A stretch of 64,000 nucleotides of DNA. Source: Notospermus geniculatus (Eukaryota; Nemertea; Pilidiophora; Heteronemertea; Lineidae). The notes below the pieces were generated by a model. That model was not told the DNA's origin and searched no databases. It saw only the letters and a list, made by a program, of their open reading frames with translations. The position numbers and the translations under genes were made by a program. The stretch covers positions 85,630 through 149,629 of the forward strand of contig NMRB01000388.1 of NCBI GenBank assembly GCA_002633025.1. The letters are read 5' to 3'. Each line of letters opens with the position of its first letter. The first letter of the stretch is position 1. Shown here one piece after another: positions 1 through 11,597 of the stretch.

Positions 1-405
1 CCTGCGGTTACGAAACGTGCCACTTAAAGGCAAAATTTTGAACTTTGACCTCTGTGACCTTGAAAAGTAGGTCAAACCAAAAACCCGTTATATATGTAAT
101 GTATCCTCATTAGATACACCTATGATAAAAATTTGGAGGTGATCCAGTCATTAGTTCAGGAGTTATTGCACTTTTTGTGTTTTTGGTTTCCGCCACCTGG
201 TGGCCAAGCTAAGAGTCGAATCGGACCGAAACTTGGTATCATAGGTCATCTGACCTAGGGGTATATATGTACCAAGTTTCAGATCAATAGCTCCAGCGGT
301 TACAAAACGTGCCCTGCTAACGGAACACGACGGACGACGACGACGACGGACGACGACGGACGACGGACGCAGACCCACGACAAGAGCTCACCCCAGGTGA
401 GCTAA
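1..405. repeat. old dispersed repeat with CGACGGA tract and terminal hairpin
   Basis: The phrase GCGGTTACRAAACGTGCC occurs at about 4-21 and again at about 296-312, so the first 290 bases are an incomplete repeat unit. A simple GACGGACGACGAC tract follows (about 328-370), then the hairpin AGCTCACC-cca-GGTGAGCT at 385-403 and GCTAAAAA. Degenerate tracts of this kind ending in a short palindrome are common at the ends of dispersed repeats in marine invertebrate genomes. The class of element is not known. Confidence 0.55.
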
Positions 406-3400
406 AAACAGAAGGAAACTTGTCATGTCATCCAGCTACCCAAGCCCGATATTAAATTTATTATTGAGGTTATTCTATTACTGCATTTCCGGCTTTATTC
501 CCCCTCCTCCATCCTGACTCCAGTCACCAACAGGTTTATTAGTTACCCATAATTCCAGAGTCGCCAATCTAGATAATAGCAATTGCAGTATCGTTGATTT
601 GCTCAGACTAATAGAACTGCATGGTCCAATCAGGGGTGACGTTGGTCTGCTTTTATGAAGAGGGCTACAGATGGTTGCTGTTATGAAAACGTTCTTCATT
701 TCATTACAATTGAAACTAAGTCCACCCCTCATCAAAAATTGCACAATATCCTGATTGAAATCAAAGAAGAACCATGCATTTCTATTTGTGAATGCACAGG
801 GCAATATCACGGCGACAGATAGATACCACTGCAATCACACAGAAAGCTTGTTTCAGCGAGTCAGCAGAATAGCTTTACTGTTAGAGATCAACCTTCTTGC
901 CAGAAAAGGCCTCCCTCATTCTATACACAGGGTTTATCTATTACACATCCTCGGGGTGCAACGGTTAGCACGCAGTGCAGCATGTTAAGATGTGTTGTTT
1001 CCAGTGCCCTTTTTATACACAGCGGAATGTTTACCATTTTTTTCTCTTTTTAATCGCATATGGACAAGAATTGGTTTGAAGATAAGGGATTTCGAGTCTA
1101 GAAATGAAAGAAATGAACATATGCGAGAAAGAGAAATATGAAATTGACACAGATCTGTGAAATGTGCTGGTCGGCAGTCATTACTTTTTTGATTAGGTTC
1201 CCAACCCTAAGGAGGATATATACAGGAAAAGAAAGTAGTTGTACATTTCTTTTCTGATGATACGTGTTGTCAATGTAGAGCCAACATGAGCAGTATAGAA
1301 CTCAAAAGGTCAGTTGACAGCTGTCAAATGATTGGCCAGAAACTTAAAAGTTATAATTGATTTAATGACATTGTACTATTGTTACAAGAAATTGCCTGGG
1401 AAGTGAAATTTGTGATCGTTTTGAATACTAGATTAACTCTAACTGACTGAAACTTGTTGTAAGCAATGACTGATTTTAAAGACCCAAAACTTTTTAGGTT
1501 ATCACCAATGGGCGTATATCCAAAGCTTTTTGTTACAAGCACGACCAAGTTGAAATCATTACAGATTTCTTTGAATGTTATGACTAAAACTGTTAAAGTA
1601 GTAGGTGAATTTTTCAATTCAGGTGTGTATTGTCGGCACTGACAGCCTCATAGAGAGAGAGAAAAGGAAACACCAAAACGTTTGAAGAGGAAATGAAGGG
1701 AACAGAAAGTTACCAGGGATGATACAACAGATATCAGATTGAGCTGTTCAAAACCAAACAGAATACAGATTACGATATGTACAATACTAGTCAAAAGGCA
1801 AAACTTGAAGATCATGTTTGCTGGACAACTGGCGAGCTGCTATCAAGGTTTGGGATGTTGAGGTTTCATGAAGCAGTGCAAGGATGATGATGTCAGGAGT
1901 ATTATCACTGGATAAATGACATTGGTGAGGACACTGATGCAATGGTCTTCTGAGCCAATGACTGTGACCAATACTGCCTCTCGTCCTAGTCCAGAGCACA
2001 ACCATCCTTGTACCATTGCGGGCAAATGTTAAATGGACCACAAGAACAGTCGGGAGACATTTGCAGAGATGAAGTGTCTTGTTGCCCCGAAGGAGCAAAG
2101 TACAGCGCTGTGGCTGTGAACATGACATATGCTCTACAGGGTCAGGATTTTCTAGTTTTGCCTTTTCACCAGCAACCATGAACACAGATTACCACATTAA
2201 GGTTACATTTATCACACATACACACATATTATGACAAGAGGTCCTGCAATGAATTCACAGTTGACAGACAGAGATTGTCAGTTTGTGTGGAGGAGGGGAG
2301 ATATTGAGAGGAGAAGTGTTTGAAGATCTTCAGAATGTTGAGAAAGCAGTAGAAGATGGAGTTAGGAGTTCAGTGGAAATGAAAATGGTCAAGAAGAATG
2401 AGGAAAGTGACACAAGAATTGGCTTCAACAGGGTGTCTTTAGAAGTGATACGCCCAGTGGATAAAGAGCTGCATGGTCATTCATCACGGGACCATTTTTC
2501 TAAAACACCCTGTAGAAAGAGTGAGACCAGAGAAAAGGAATGGTAAGGAAAGATTTGAGACAAGAAAGGAAAGAATTGTTTGAAGATGTGGAGAGAAAAG
2601 ATGATGGAAATATATCACAAGGAACACAAACACAATTCTGGTGCTAAGAAATGTTGTTTTGTAATGAAAACAAAACACTTGTGGCCCAATTATTATGAGG
2701 GAATATTTTCAGTTGCAGTCTATGACAACTTTTCAACAGGCCTGGACACATATGGCAAATCTCTACATCATATTAATGAGACAAGTACTGACATCGCTTA
2801 TGAGTGTTTCTCAATATATATTATTGTTCCCAAGTTTTGAAAGTAGACGTAAATGAACCTCAAATGATTGATAATGAAAAATGATGTGCACTGAAAATGA
2901 ATTGCAGGACTGGGAAAGAGGAATGTATAAGAGTTACAACAATTATGACAACAATGAGCAACAAAACTCGCCAGAGTTGGCTAAATGTTGGAGAGGGTAT
3001 TCAAATCTGACTCGGCACTTCACAAAGCAGAGGAAAGATATCCAATAGCGTTTTGTTATGCATCTGAAGGAACACCACAAAAACATTGATATCTTTTATA
3101 TGCAAAAGAAAGCCATCGTCTCAAGATGAGAGAACGAAATATGTATCTGTCAATTATCAAGGGGCCAGCATTATCGAAAAGAGACTGCCTGCGAGAGGCA
3201 TGACAGGGAAACAAATGGACGGCGACAAGAAACGTATCGGTTGTTTTTTTCAATTGGCCTCTTTACTGAATGTTGGGCAATGATGGAAATACTTTCTACA
3301 AACTGTAATCCAGATATATTCTTGCCTAATTAGGTCTAGTTATCACCCTGGAATATTTGCAAAGATACTGCCAACTCTGAGCAGGTTTTGTCGAAAATGT

Positions 3401-3475
3401 GCATGAAAGACTAGCCAGGAAAACATCGAGAATCGAATGATGAAAATCTACTTGTTACGTTGATTGACCACTTAC
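1..3475. other. LAR intron after Ig2 (partial), no exon seen
   Basis: This lies downstream of the Ig2 exon on the gene's strand. Bases 1-405 are a dispersed repeat, listed separately. From 2280 to 2600 the plus strand is purine-rich. No Ig3-like coding sequence was found on the minus strand, so the next exon is probably outside the window. Open frames such as 1787-2185 (minus) and 2283-2546 (plus) show no recognisable domain. Confidence 0.6.
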
Positions 3476-3586
3476 CTCTGACGTATAAGTTGGCGACGTA
3501 TGAATATGCAACTCCTGCATTATTTTCAGCAACACACTCATAGCGACCTTCATCTGATTCTTGACTCTTTTCAATTTGTAATGAGC
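3476..3586 (-). CDS. LAR-type receptor tyrosine phosphatase, second half of Ig2
   Basis: This 111-nt exon follows the acceptor CATTTTCAG and ends at GTCAGAG|GTAAGT, phase 1 at both ends. It encodes (G)[13 protein letters not shown], then [15 protein letters not shown], then [16 protein letters not shown] holds the Ig tyrosine corner and the second cysteine of Ig2, and ANLYVR is the family's strand leading to the Ig2-Ig3 linker. It joins directly to the 7679-7503 exon, or through the candidate cassette. In vertebrates the four-residue mini-exon B falls right after this point. Neither such a microexon nor the Ig3 exon was seen in the 3.4 kb to the left. Confidence 0.93.
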
Positions 3587-5300
3587 CTGAAAATGAGAAG
3601 ATAATTTTCAGAACCAAAGAAATTAAGGTCAGGAAAGAAAACTCTCATAGTTCAGCTTTTAGTATTTCATTTTCACCACAACAGGATAAAGCAAGGGGAC
3701 AATTATGTAACAGTTCAGCTTTAATTTTTTTGCAGCTTCATGAATATCCTTATAAGACAGCAAACAGGACATGGCATGGAGCAATATCAAAGTTTGCCCC
3801 ATGGATACATGTAGCCGTGGGAACAACCTAAAGGCATAGAGATAGGAAATAAATAGAATGCTGAAAGGTGGAAAACCAACTCTCTCTAACTTCCTCTACC
3901 CTATAGTTTTGGCATAGTTCCAGAAGTACTGCTCTGTAGATTATGGAATATGGAATATTTGGGTATCAGTGGCCGCAAGAGAGTTAGAGCATTCCGAGTG
4001 TAGGCATTATACAATGTGATCCATTCATGCAGTGGGCATTAGCAAGCCTGCTCTGACCTATTGAGAAACTAATACTTTTTACATCTAATAACACAACACG
4101 AAAAGCAACTGAAGATTCAGCAAAATAAATGGTACAGTAGTAGAAAACATGAAGAATGCATTCTGAAGATGCTTCTCCACTTAAGAGCTTTCTCATGGAG
4201 TTGGATCTCAATGGACAATTGACTATTGTAGCTTTCGGTATGACTTATGCCAAGAACAATGACACAAATGACTGTCCTACATGTTTTCTATGGTTGAACT
4301 GGCCATAGAGAGCCAACCTGCATGAGCAGCACCATAAGGTCAGTAAGACAAGGAAAAGACGAAAAAACGCTTGTGACAGTATGCATACATTCAGAGCAGA
4401 CAACAAAATCACTATACTAAAACATGCAGTTCAGCTTTGAACAGAATGATATTCTGGCTGAGAGACAGCAAAGACAACAGACTATGTACTGATGACAGTG
4501 GAAAGGGAAATGATAGGTCTGGTGCGTATCTGATCAAAGGGCAGAATGGGTCCCTCGTCAGGGTCACAATTGGTTCCTCTGCCTCTTGCATTGATAACTG
4601 AGGCTGCGTGAGCCTTGGCATCACCACGAATATGCAAATGCATAGAATAAGAGAGATGCTGCAACTTGTAATTACAGAAACTGAGATCAGTCCAGTGGGA
4701 TACTTAATTCATGTTGTGCTGTTAGGTAACATAAAATCTTCCGAAAGTTGGAAAAAAATTCTGTCTAATTTTTTCTTCTCTAGCATATGGCTCCAATTAT
4801 CAACAAGGAAAGTGACATTATGCTGTCAAAGACGTCCAAATCATTTTAGAATTTTTAACAATTTTCTCAATTATCTGGCTTCACTCCATTACTGTTGTCT
4901 CCCTTCTTCAAAGAGTGATGGGCTCCTGAAGAGAGCACTGAAGCAACTAGCACCCTGTGATTTTCGAAGTTGTCAGATGGGAAACCTTCAATTGGTGTAA
5001 ATCTGCATCATGAACTATTGCATTTGTTGGGACCCTGTTGAGCTTTATGGCCATTTTGCCTCCATGCCTTTGGTTTTTCCAATTCAGTTTCAAAGGCCCA
5101 AGTCTTTTCCATCCAAATTCATTTCCTCTTGCTCAGAAAAGCTAAGCTATACATCAGCAATAACCACGGGTCACATAACCCTCCACGCAAAACATTTATT
5201 TCAGGGTATTTTCCACACTTCCCGTTCCAGGAAGATGAAAACAATGGTAGACCACAGCAGAAATGACATGCAAAGGCGTAGTCCCCGCACCACATCTTAC
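3587..5300. other. LAR intron between the candidate cassette exon and Ig2b
   Basis: About 1.7 kb of non-coding sequence on the gene's strand. I see no repeat, RNA gene or second exon in it. Overlapping open frames near 4412-5000 have no recognisable domain. Confidence 0.5.
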
Positions 5301-5378
5301 CGTCTACTCGTTTTCGCCTTCGCCGCATATAATGGCCTTGTGAACGGGCAGCAGAAGCAGGGGCTGCCGTAGCATTTT
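5301..5378 (-). CDS. candidate cassette exon inserting 26 residues into LAR Ig2
   Basis: This is a predicted alternative exon, not a recognised sequence. On the minus strand a T-rich tract ending TTTTGCCATATCAG precedes 78 open nucleotides that end GTAGACG|GTAAGA. Both borders are phase 1 and the length is a multiple of three, so it fits between the two Ig2 exons without changing frame. Included, the protein reads LSS-E, then NATAAPASAARSQGHY, then MRRRRKRVD, then G-SLQIEK; skipped, it reads [10 protein letters not shown]. The insert has an N-x-T sequon (NAT) and a six-residue basic run. GC is 43 of 78 with seven CpGs, richer than the flanking intron. Vertebrate mini-exon A occupies the same site, is also phase 1 and also starts with Glu, but is shorter. 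A chance open frame with good splice sites remains possible; no transcript evidence is available here. Confidence 0.5.
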
Positions 5379-6135
5379 CTGATATGGCAAAAACAAAATA
5401 ATCAATGGGAAATAAACACGTGAAAAAAACCTGCTTGATGCATTCCAAATTATATAAGAGATTCTGAAACCTAAGTTCACATTCAAGGGAACCGAAAGGA
5501 GGGAACATCAGTGTAAGTATGTGACAGGTAACCTGTTACATGTATGCTACCAGCAACTCACTTCACACTAGCAACAGCTTCTAGTTGTTCACCAAAATTG
5601 TGGCACTCGCAGCTGGTTGTACTGCCTAGCTGTTTCGAGGGATCACTGGACATGATGCTGCTTATATTCTGCCTCATGATCATAGGAACCACCCCAACAG
5701 CTCAGATATCCAAGACAATAAACCTTGCATGTCCATCTCACTCTCTAAGTCAAGGGTGTACAAAATGATAAAGGGGTCTTTCTCCTTTCATCCATGAACT
5801 TTAATTTTACTTCTCTTTGTCATCTGTTACTGTTTTTGTTTCATAAAACCCCTGATTCCAGTGACATATCACATCTTTCTCAAAACCGTGGGTCTACAAT
5901 AGCAAAGAATGATTTTATGGAGAGTGCAGGAGGTAAATTGGGCTTCACTCCAGGACTCGCAGAGACCCTGTCATTGATTCCCGATGATATCTGTGAACAT
6001 ATCCGTGAGATCGGAAAACATCACTGAACATCAACACTGATCAATCCTTCCAAAATGGACCCTATCGACGGATGGATAAATCGTTCAAATTCTTGTCGGG
6101 TACACATAAAATCTCTGCTCGATTAGCCACCTATT

Positions 6136-6149
6136 GTTGCCATAGCAAC
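6136..6149. promoter_or_regulatory. perfect RFX X-box palindrome
   Basis: GTTGCC-AT-AGCAAC matches the X-box consensus bound by RFX factors (GTNRCC, 0-3 nt, RGYAAC) on both half-sites. The palindrome extends outward to ATTGTTGC-CATA-GCAACAAT. RFX sites mark promoters and enhancers of ciliary and some neuronal genes. It is intronic to the LAR gene, so it could be an enhancer, an unrecognised promoter, or chance. Confidence 0.4.
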
Positions 6150-6548
6150 AATGACAAAGTTGTCGTAAAGTCCCCACAGGGATCAACTCGTTTGGCCGGG
6201 GCACAATCTCCTAAATGCATTTTGCAGATATGTGCCGAGCTGTGGCGCTGACCAATAGAGTACTGGGGTCAATTTGCCATTCCCAATCAAGCACTCTCAT
6301 ATCCTCCCTAGCGTGGGTCTACCAATTTGTTTGATTTTTCCCATTTACAATTAGTGTCATGCAACAGGAGAGTTTTCCCATGTTTCTCTCGTACAATTAC
6401 AGCTCGACATGTCAAGCATACTGCAAGCTGGACTCTTGGCGCCACCGCCATGTTGCGCTCAACCCACAAAATGTTGTCAAGGAGGTCAAATGACGCCAGA
6501 ATAGGCACTAGAAATCAACTGACCTCCGAGTTTGGCCGTAGGGTAAGA

Positions 6549-6582
6549 CGGGGCTATTTGGGCCTCGGGGCTATTTGGGCCT
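6549..6582 (+). repeat. perfect 17-bp tandem duplication
   Basis: CGGGGCTATTTGGGCCT occurs twice with no spacer. Each unit has a GCTATTTGGG core one base off an SRF CArG box. It may be a short recent duplication only. Confidence 0.7.
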
Positions 6583-7502
6583 ACAACCTAGAAAATGGTC
6601 TGCTGCATCATAATAGTGTGATTTTCCAAACATCTCTGGCTTAGCTCTATTTCAGACTGACCTGTTAATTGATAAAACAAACAACTCTGCTATGAAGGGT
6701 GTGACCCTCAGAAGCTCAGTCCACATTTGTACTGCCAAGTGGCAGGGTCACAAAACCCAACTTCGGTTTGAGGTTTCTAAAAGGCGAGTTGAACAAAATA
6801 TTTTTCATTGAAATTCCAAGTTATTTGATGNAAGGGCGTTCGGCTACTAAGGGCTAACCATCTTGACCAAACCCATGTGCCATTGTCTGCCACTTTGTAT
6901 CCGGTTTTGAGATGTGAAACTAAAAGTCATGTTTGAAAGCTTCAAAGAAGCTTGACTTTGGAAGAGGCACGATGGTGTTTGTAAGATGGTAAGCCTTGTC
7001 ATGCATGATCACAACACACAAAGTACTGAACTAATTCATGACTTAAATCAACAACATCAAAGTGTCAAGTAAGAATCAGAAGATAGATATTTGGTGTCAC
7101 ACTGGAAAGGAAAACTAAAGGTAAACTGATCACACAGTGAAAGTATATAGATAGTCAAGGCCAAATGAGACAAAATCTATGTTTATCCAATGATATATGA
7201 GTATTTTTAGCCCCTTTCTCTTCATCACAAGGACACTGAAAACAAGTATCTCATATTCGCAGACAGTCAAAACAGATTAGTCTGTAAAGGTGCCCATTCT
7301 GACTACTCTGGTTTTTCAGTTCCCTGGACAATCGTGGCATGCATGGTTAGAATGATATCTATCGTCAACCTCCTGTTTTTTCTTTGAGCAAGAAATGCCA
7401 GGACATGAGAGAAACTTAGGCGCAATAACATAGACTTCATCTCATCTTCAAGTGCCTTGACTTCGTCGTAGGAAATTCACCATATTTGACAGCCAAACTT
7501 AC

Positions 7503-7679
7503 CAGAACTGAGAAGGGTCAATCGTGGGTCGCTCATGTCGACTGGTATAAAATCCTTCAGCCATGTTATAGTAGGGTCAGGATTTCCAGTGGCTGCACAC
7601 AGCATTACCGTATTACGGTCTTTTTCAACAGCTTTTAGCGTTGGATTTTCTGTTATTCTAGGATAGCCACTTGGTGGCG
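7503..7679 (-). CDS. LAR-type receptor tyrosine phosphatase, first half of Ig2
   Basis: This 177-nt exon follows the acceptor CTTTTCAG and ends at TTCTG|GTAAGT, phase 1 at both ends. It encodes APPSGYPRITENPTLKAVEK, then DRNTVMLCAATGNPDPTITW, then LKDFIPVDMSDPRLTLLSS. This is the first half of Ig2 in LAR-type phosphatases: first cysteine in MLCAATGNPDP, core Trp in TITWLKDF, and the family's PVD-S segment. It joins Ig1 in frame (QDQ-APPSGYP). The exon stops at the serine where vertebrate paralogues receive the alternatively spliced mini-exon A, so Ig2 is split across two exons as in vertebrates. Confidence 0.93.
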
Positions 7680-9487
7680 CTGAAAAGAGAGAATTAAATA
7701 AGAAACTAAGATGATTGTTCAGAAATTCTATCAATGTAGTATGAAATTTGGGGACGGTCACCATCAGATGTGGCTGAAAGGACGTTCATCAGAAATTTTT
7801 TCAACATTTTCTAAGAAGCCTGAATTTAGATCCAAGTCAAGTTGAAAATGCCCTTGAAGAAATGGATAATGTATTCAAGGATTCTGACATATTCTAATGG
7901 ATTTAAGTCTGGATCATGGATCCATTAGGACCTTATTAGCGGATAACGTAGTCAGAAAATACTTATAATGATTTTGGAACACCAAAAGTGCATTATTTCA
8001 GCGAAAAGACTCTTATCATCAACGCCATGCAGCGATTTCTGGCCTGGGGCTACAAAATGATTCACCATTACCATAAATCATTCAGAGGAATAAAAGTGCA
8101 AGTAAAGCTTTTCGGACATCATGTCAATAATCAATGGAATTTGTCATCCCTCGAAGTGAGAAAGACATTCGAGTCAAAGAAAACCTTTAGTATCTCTCGT
8201 TTATGAGTCGGGGAAGCATGGGTCAGACTTCCTCTGTCTAATCCCCAATATGACTACAGAGTGATTAAATGCTGATGCTTGGTTCACAATTTGCCCAATA
8301 GTCAATCACACTTCCTGTGAAGTACCTTCAACTTGGGAATCCGCAGTCAGAATGTTGCTGTTTAATGCAAGTTATCGGCTTCCAGTAATGTCCTAAGAAG
8401 CATAACCCCCGGGTTAGAACCCGAGTACAACCAGGTACAGAAATCTATAAAGACAATAACATTAGAGACCAGAACCACTCATTTGGGTGCTCGTAAATCG
8501 TGTTTAAAGGATGTTATAGGCCATTCTCCATTGGAAACCATATTCGTGACAGAAGGCCAGCTGAGAAAGGCAATAGCCAATATTGGCAATGTGTTTATGG
8601 AGTTTGCAACACTAAGGCATGTGAGTGTTATGAAGGAGATCGTCTGTGGAGGTATATATTCATAGTCATTCCACCTGCCATTGGTCGTTAACGCCCGGGC
8701 AAAGATCCGGTATAGATTTCATATAACACTTGCACGTCTTGAAAGGGTGACAGTAAGAACCTTTGATTAATGGTGATGTAGAGGAACTCAGGGAAGGACG
8801 ATGGTTGATATCCATTGGAATCTTTGATATAGGTTCAATAAAGGATGCTTTGGTTCTAGCTTCAGAATCCTTGAAGGCTCCGTCTACGACATGTCCACTT
8901 GAAATCGCCAATTTGAATGTCATCTCACAACTCAAAATAGAAGCTTTGTCTGCAGAAACAGACATCAGGATCAATATTTGTTTGTAATTTCAGAATCTAT
9001 ATTGCCCAAAAGGCCAGCAAAATGAGCGAAAGCCAATAGAGAGTGTTTGTTTCCAATGTCATGCTCCCTGGATTGGTGACCTGTTTAACCCATTGAGAAA
9101 ACATCATCTACAGCATGTTCCAAAATCAATGTCCAGTGGAAAACAATACAATGGCCATTGTTCTGATGATATCCATCCTAGAACACCCTGTAGAGTAAAC
9201 GAAGACCACCTGCTAGTACCAGTAGCAAATGTAGTCCACCAATGGTAAAAGATGGTATCGCAAATGTGACCAGTGGGACAGCAGTAGCTTACTATACAAT
9301 AAATGTATTTGGGAGTACACAAGCTATTCTTTCAATCGACCATCTTCTGCTGCTAACAAACTTAGTGACTGCCTTCGGATAGTAGTGTACCGGTAGTCCT
9401 TGTGGATTACCATCACTGTGTGGGTTACAAACACATGAAAATGAAAAGGACGACTACAGTTCAAATACTGTACCAGTACTTGTATTA

Positions 9488-9775
9488 CAGTACAGGTCAC
9501 AATTGACATCCCTAAATTCGCATAAGTTACGCGTAAGTCACTCATAACTTACGCAACAACTCACGAGCTATGTTACGTGTAACTTACGAGGTGAGTTACA
9601 TGGCGAGTTACGCGAATTTCGCTAGCTACGCAGTGATTTACGAGGCGAGTTACGCGATTTTGGCGAGTTACGCGGTGAGTTACTCGCAACCAAAGCCGTG
9701 ACTTACGCGTAAGTTACGGGTAACTTACGAGTAACTTACGCGAAGCCGTAGGGATGTCAATTGTGACCTGTACTG
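9488..9775. mobile_element. foldback MITE with 27-bp perfect TIRs and TTACGCG-rich interior
   Basis: The left end (9488-9514, starting CAGTACAGGTCACAATTG) is perfectly inverted at the right end (9749-9775), and both ends are flanked by TA (9486-9487 and 9776-9777), consistent with a Tc1/mariner/pogo-type target duplication. The 230-bp interior has no coding potential and holds more than fifteen TTACG or CGTAA motifs in both orientations. A fragment of the same terminus, ATTGACATCCCT, recurs at 9834-9845. The superfamily is inferred from the TA flanks only. Confidence 0.85.
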
Positions 9776-11179
9776 TACAGACCTCTGAATATGAGAAACC
9801 AACAAGATGCTTCAAGTTTTCATCGATACGAACATTGACATCCCTCGCTAATTCAAAGCCGAAACCTTATAATAGAGCATCAGTTCAATAAATTATACAT
9901 CGATTAAAACTAAAAGATGTCTTTCAAATATGCCTCGTTCATCAAAAAACAAATCCTTGCAAGTCAAATAGTGCAAGAACAGGTTCAATATCCTGTGACA
10001 GATATTTCTCAACTGAAATGCACAAAGTGAGCATTTGAATTCTTCATTGATAAAAACAAAATTGATACGTCAATGTTATGTAAATGTGTCATGGCAATTC
10101 ATCTAATTAAAGGCACGATCAAATCGATGCATCAAATTTCTGAAAACCAATAATCTGAATCATCAATGACAAATACTGAAAATACGTCAGAAGTGTAAAA
10201 AGAAAACCAACCGATATTTCATATTTACTAAGGTCACATTTCATGTTCATCGCTCCGAACCATAGGTAATGCCTGTGATCTACCTTCATGCCTTAACTAC
10301 CCTATATAATTTCGTCCCGCCTTTTGCATGATGCAATGACCCAACTTTAATGTTCGGCGATCATCAACTGGGTGAAACGCGATTGGAAATTACACATCAA
10401 AGGCATTAGATGTCGAAAACGTTTGTTAAACTAGCACTTCTCTACTTTCATGTGCAGAGCCAATCAATAGAACAGAATTTGAGATTGTACACAGATCTAT
10501 AATCAATCAGTTTTTGATTGCACATCATTATATGTATTACGTTAGGTCGTTTCACCCCAGAATGAAGGCAGAATTCCAAGTAGGATCTACGCCATAATGC
10601 ATATACATGTGTCTAAGTATAGGCAACTCTGAGCAAGATAGGCTGCAACAGATGTGGCCGGGATCTCAAGGTCATTCACTTTTTGTCAATGCCACTCGTT
10701 GGTTTTGGAACCTTTCTCTTGAGTGGTGACACTTCAATTTTGGTACTGTCTGCAGAGGCCTGCCCTGAGTTTTCTGCAGCTGGATTGTCCATGTCAAGCC
10801 AACTAGCGCAAGACAACTCTCGTATGGGGAGGCAAGAGAGAACAACACAATATACACACAGACACAAGTTGATCGTGTTGCTTTTAATTTAACCAAAGAT
10901 AAGAAATCACATGGCAACTGAGTCTCGGGAATATCGACATACAGTTTGTCATTGCTATCAGGGGTCATCACGCAAGCTACACAAGAGGCATGAACATCAC
11001 GATGGTCTGATGAATGTTACTTAGCAAAGCCAATCATGATAGTAATACCAAGCATGCGATGAAACTGCAAGTAACTCAGGGTAACGTTGCTGATGGGTGC
11101 GATGACAATCATGAATGTGACAACGGGAAGACTTTGTAGGACCAGCAGTCAGAGCGTTTACACTCACATGACTGATGTA

Positions 11180-11597
11180 CAGGGTGACCCAAAAAAAATG
11201 AGACCCATGAACATGTTAATAAAAACTTTAATTTTCAGGCTACAGCAACCAAACTTCACACATGTTATCTCAACTTAATGCACGGCCTGCACACCAAGTT
11301 TCATTAGTCAGGGCTTATCACTTTCCGTTTAATGACGTCTTTCCATAATGTGCTCAAGATGAGCCCCTCGGCGCTGGCGGCACACTTGAACACGACGCGC
11401 GAAGTTCTCGAACGCACACCTCCTTCGCTGTTATGGCCGGGGTTATGGTCTCCTTCAACTCGTGAATGTTTTGGGGATTATTCCTAGAGACATTGTCTTT
11501 GAGGTAGCCCCATAGGTAGAAATCCGGGGCCATTCTGGTTTGAGGATGAGAACGAGCGTGCAGTCACTGTGAATACAGAGCGTTACCTAGGGGTCCT
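11180..11597 (-). pseudogene. mariner/IS630-like transposase remnant, C-terminal part
   Basis: Read on the minus strand, 11597 to about 11320 encodes APDFYLWGYLKDNVSRNNPQ then NIHELKETITPAITAKEVCV, and after a one-base frame shift NFARRVQVCRQRRGAHLEHI. This is the usual C-terminal end of invertebrate mariner-like DDE transposases (DFYLWGYLKD, ELK, RV..C....G.H.E). The element end is at 11180: CAGGGTGACCCAAAA preceded by TA, matching the GGGTG-CCCAAAA termini of this group. The N-terminal part would lie in the adjacent N gap. The frame shift makes this copy inactive unless it is a sequencing error. Confidence 0.75.

Larger units (their letters stand above)
5379..7502. other. LAR intron between Ig2a and the candidate cassette exon
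   Basis: About 2.1 kb. It holds the X-box palindrome (6136-6149), a CCAAT-containing stretch near 6250, a CpG-richer stretch around 6420-6560 and a perfect 17-bp tandem pair (6549-6582). A single undetermined base at 6831 probably marks a contig join. No coding exon was recognised. Confidence 0.5.

Noticed and set aside
163-378. 71-codon minus-strand frame rich in Arg
   Set aside because: It arises from the GACGGACGACGAC tract in the dispersed repeat.
5119-5508. 129-codon minus-strand frame as a standalone gene
   Set aside because: It reads through intron sequence on both sides of the candidate 78-nt exon; only that segment has splice support.
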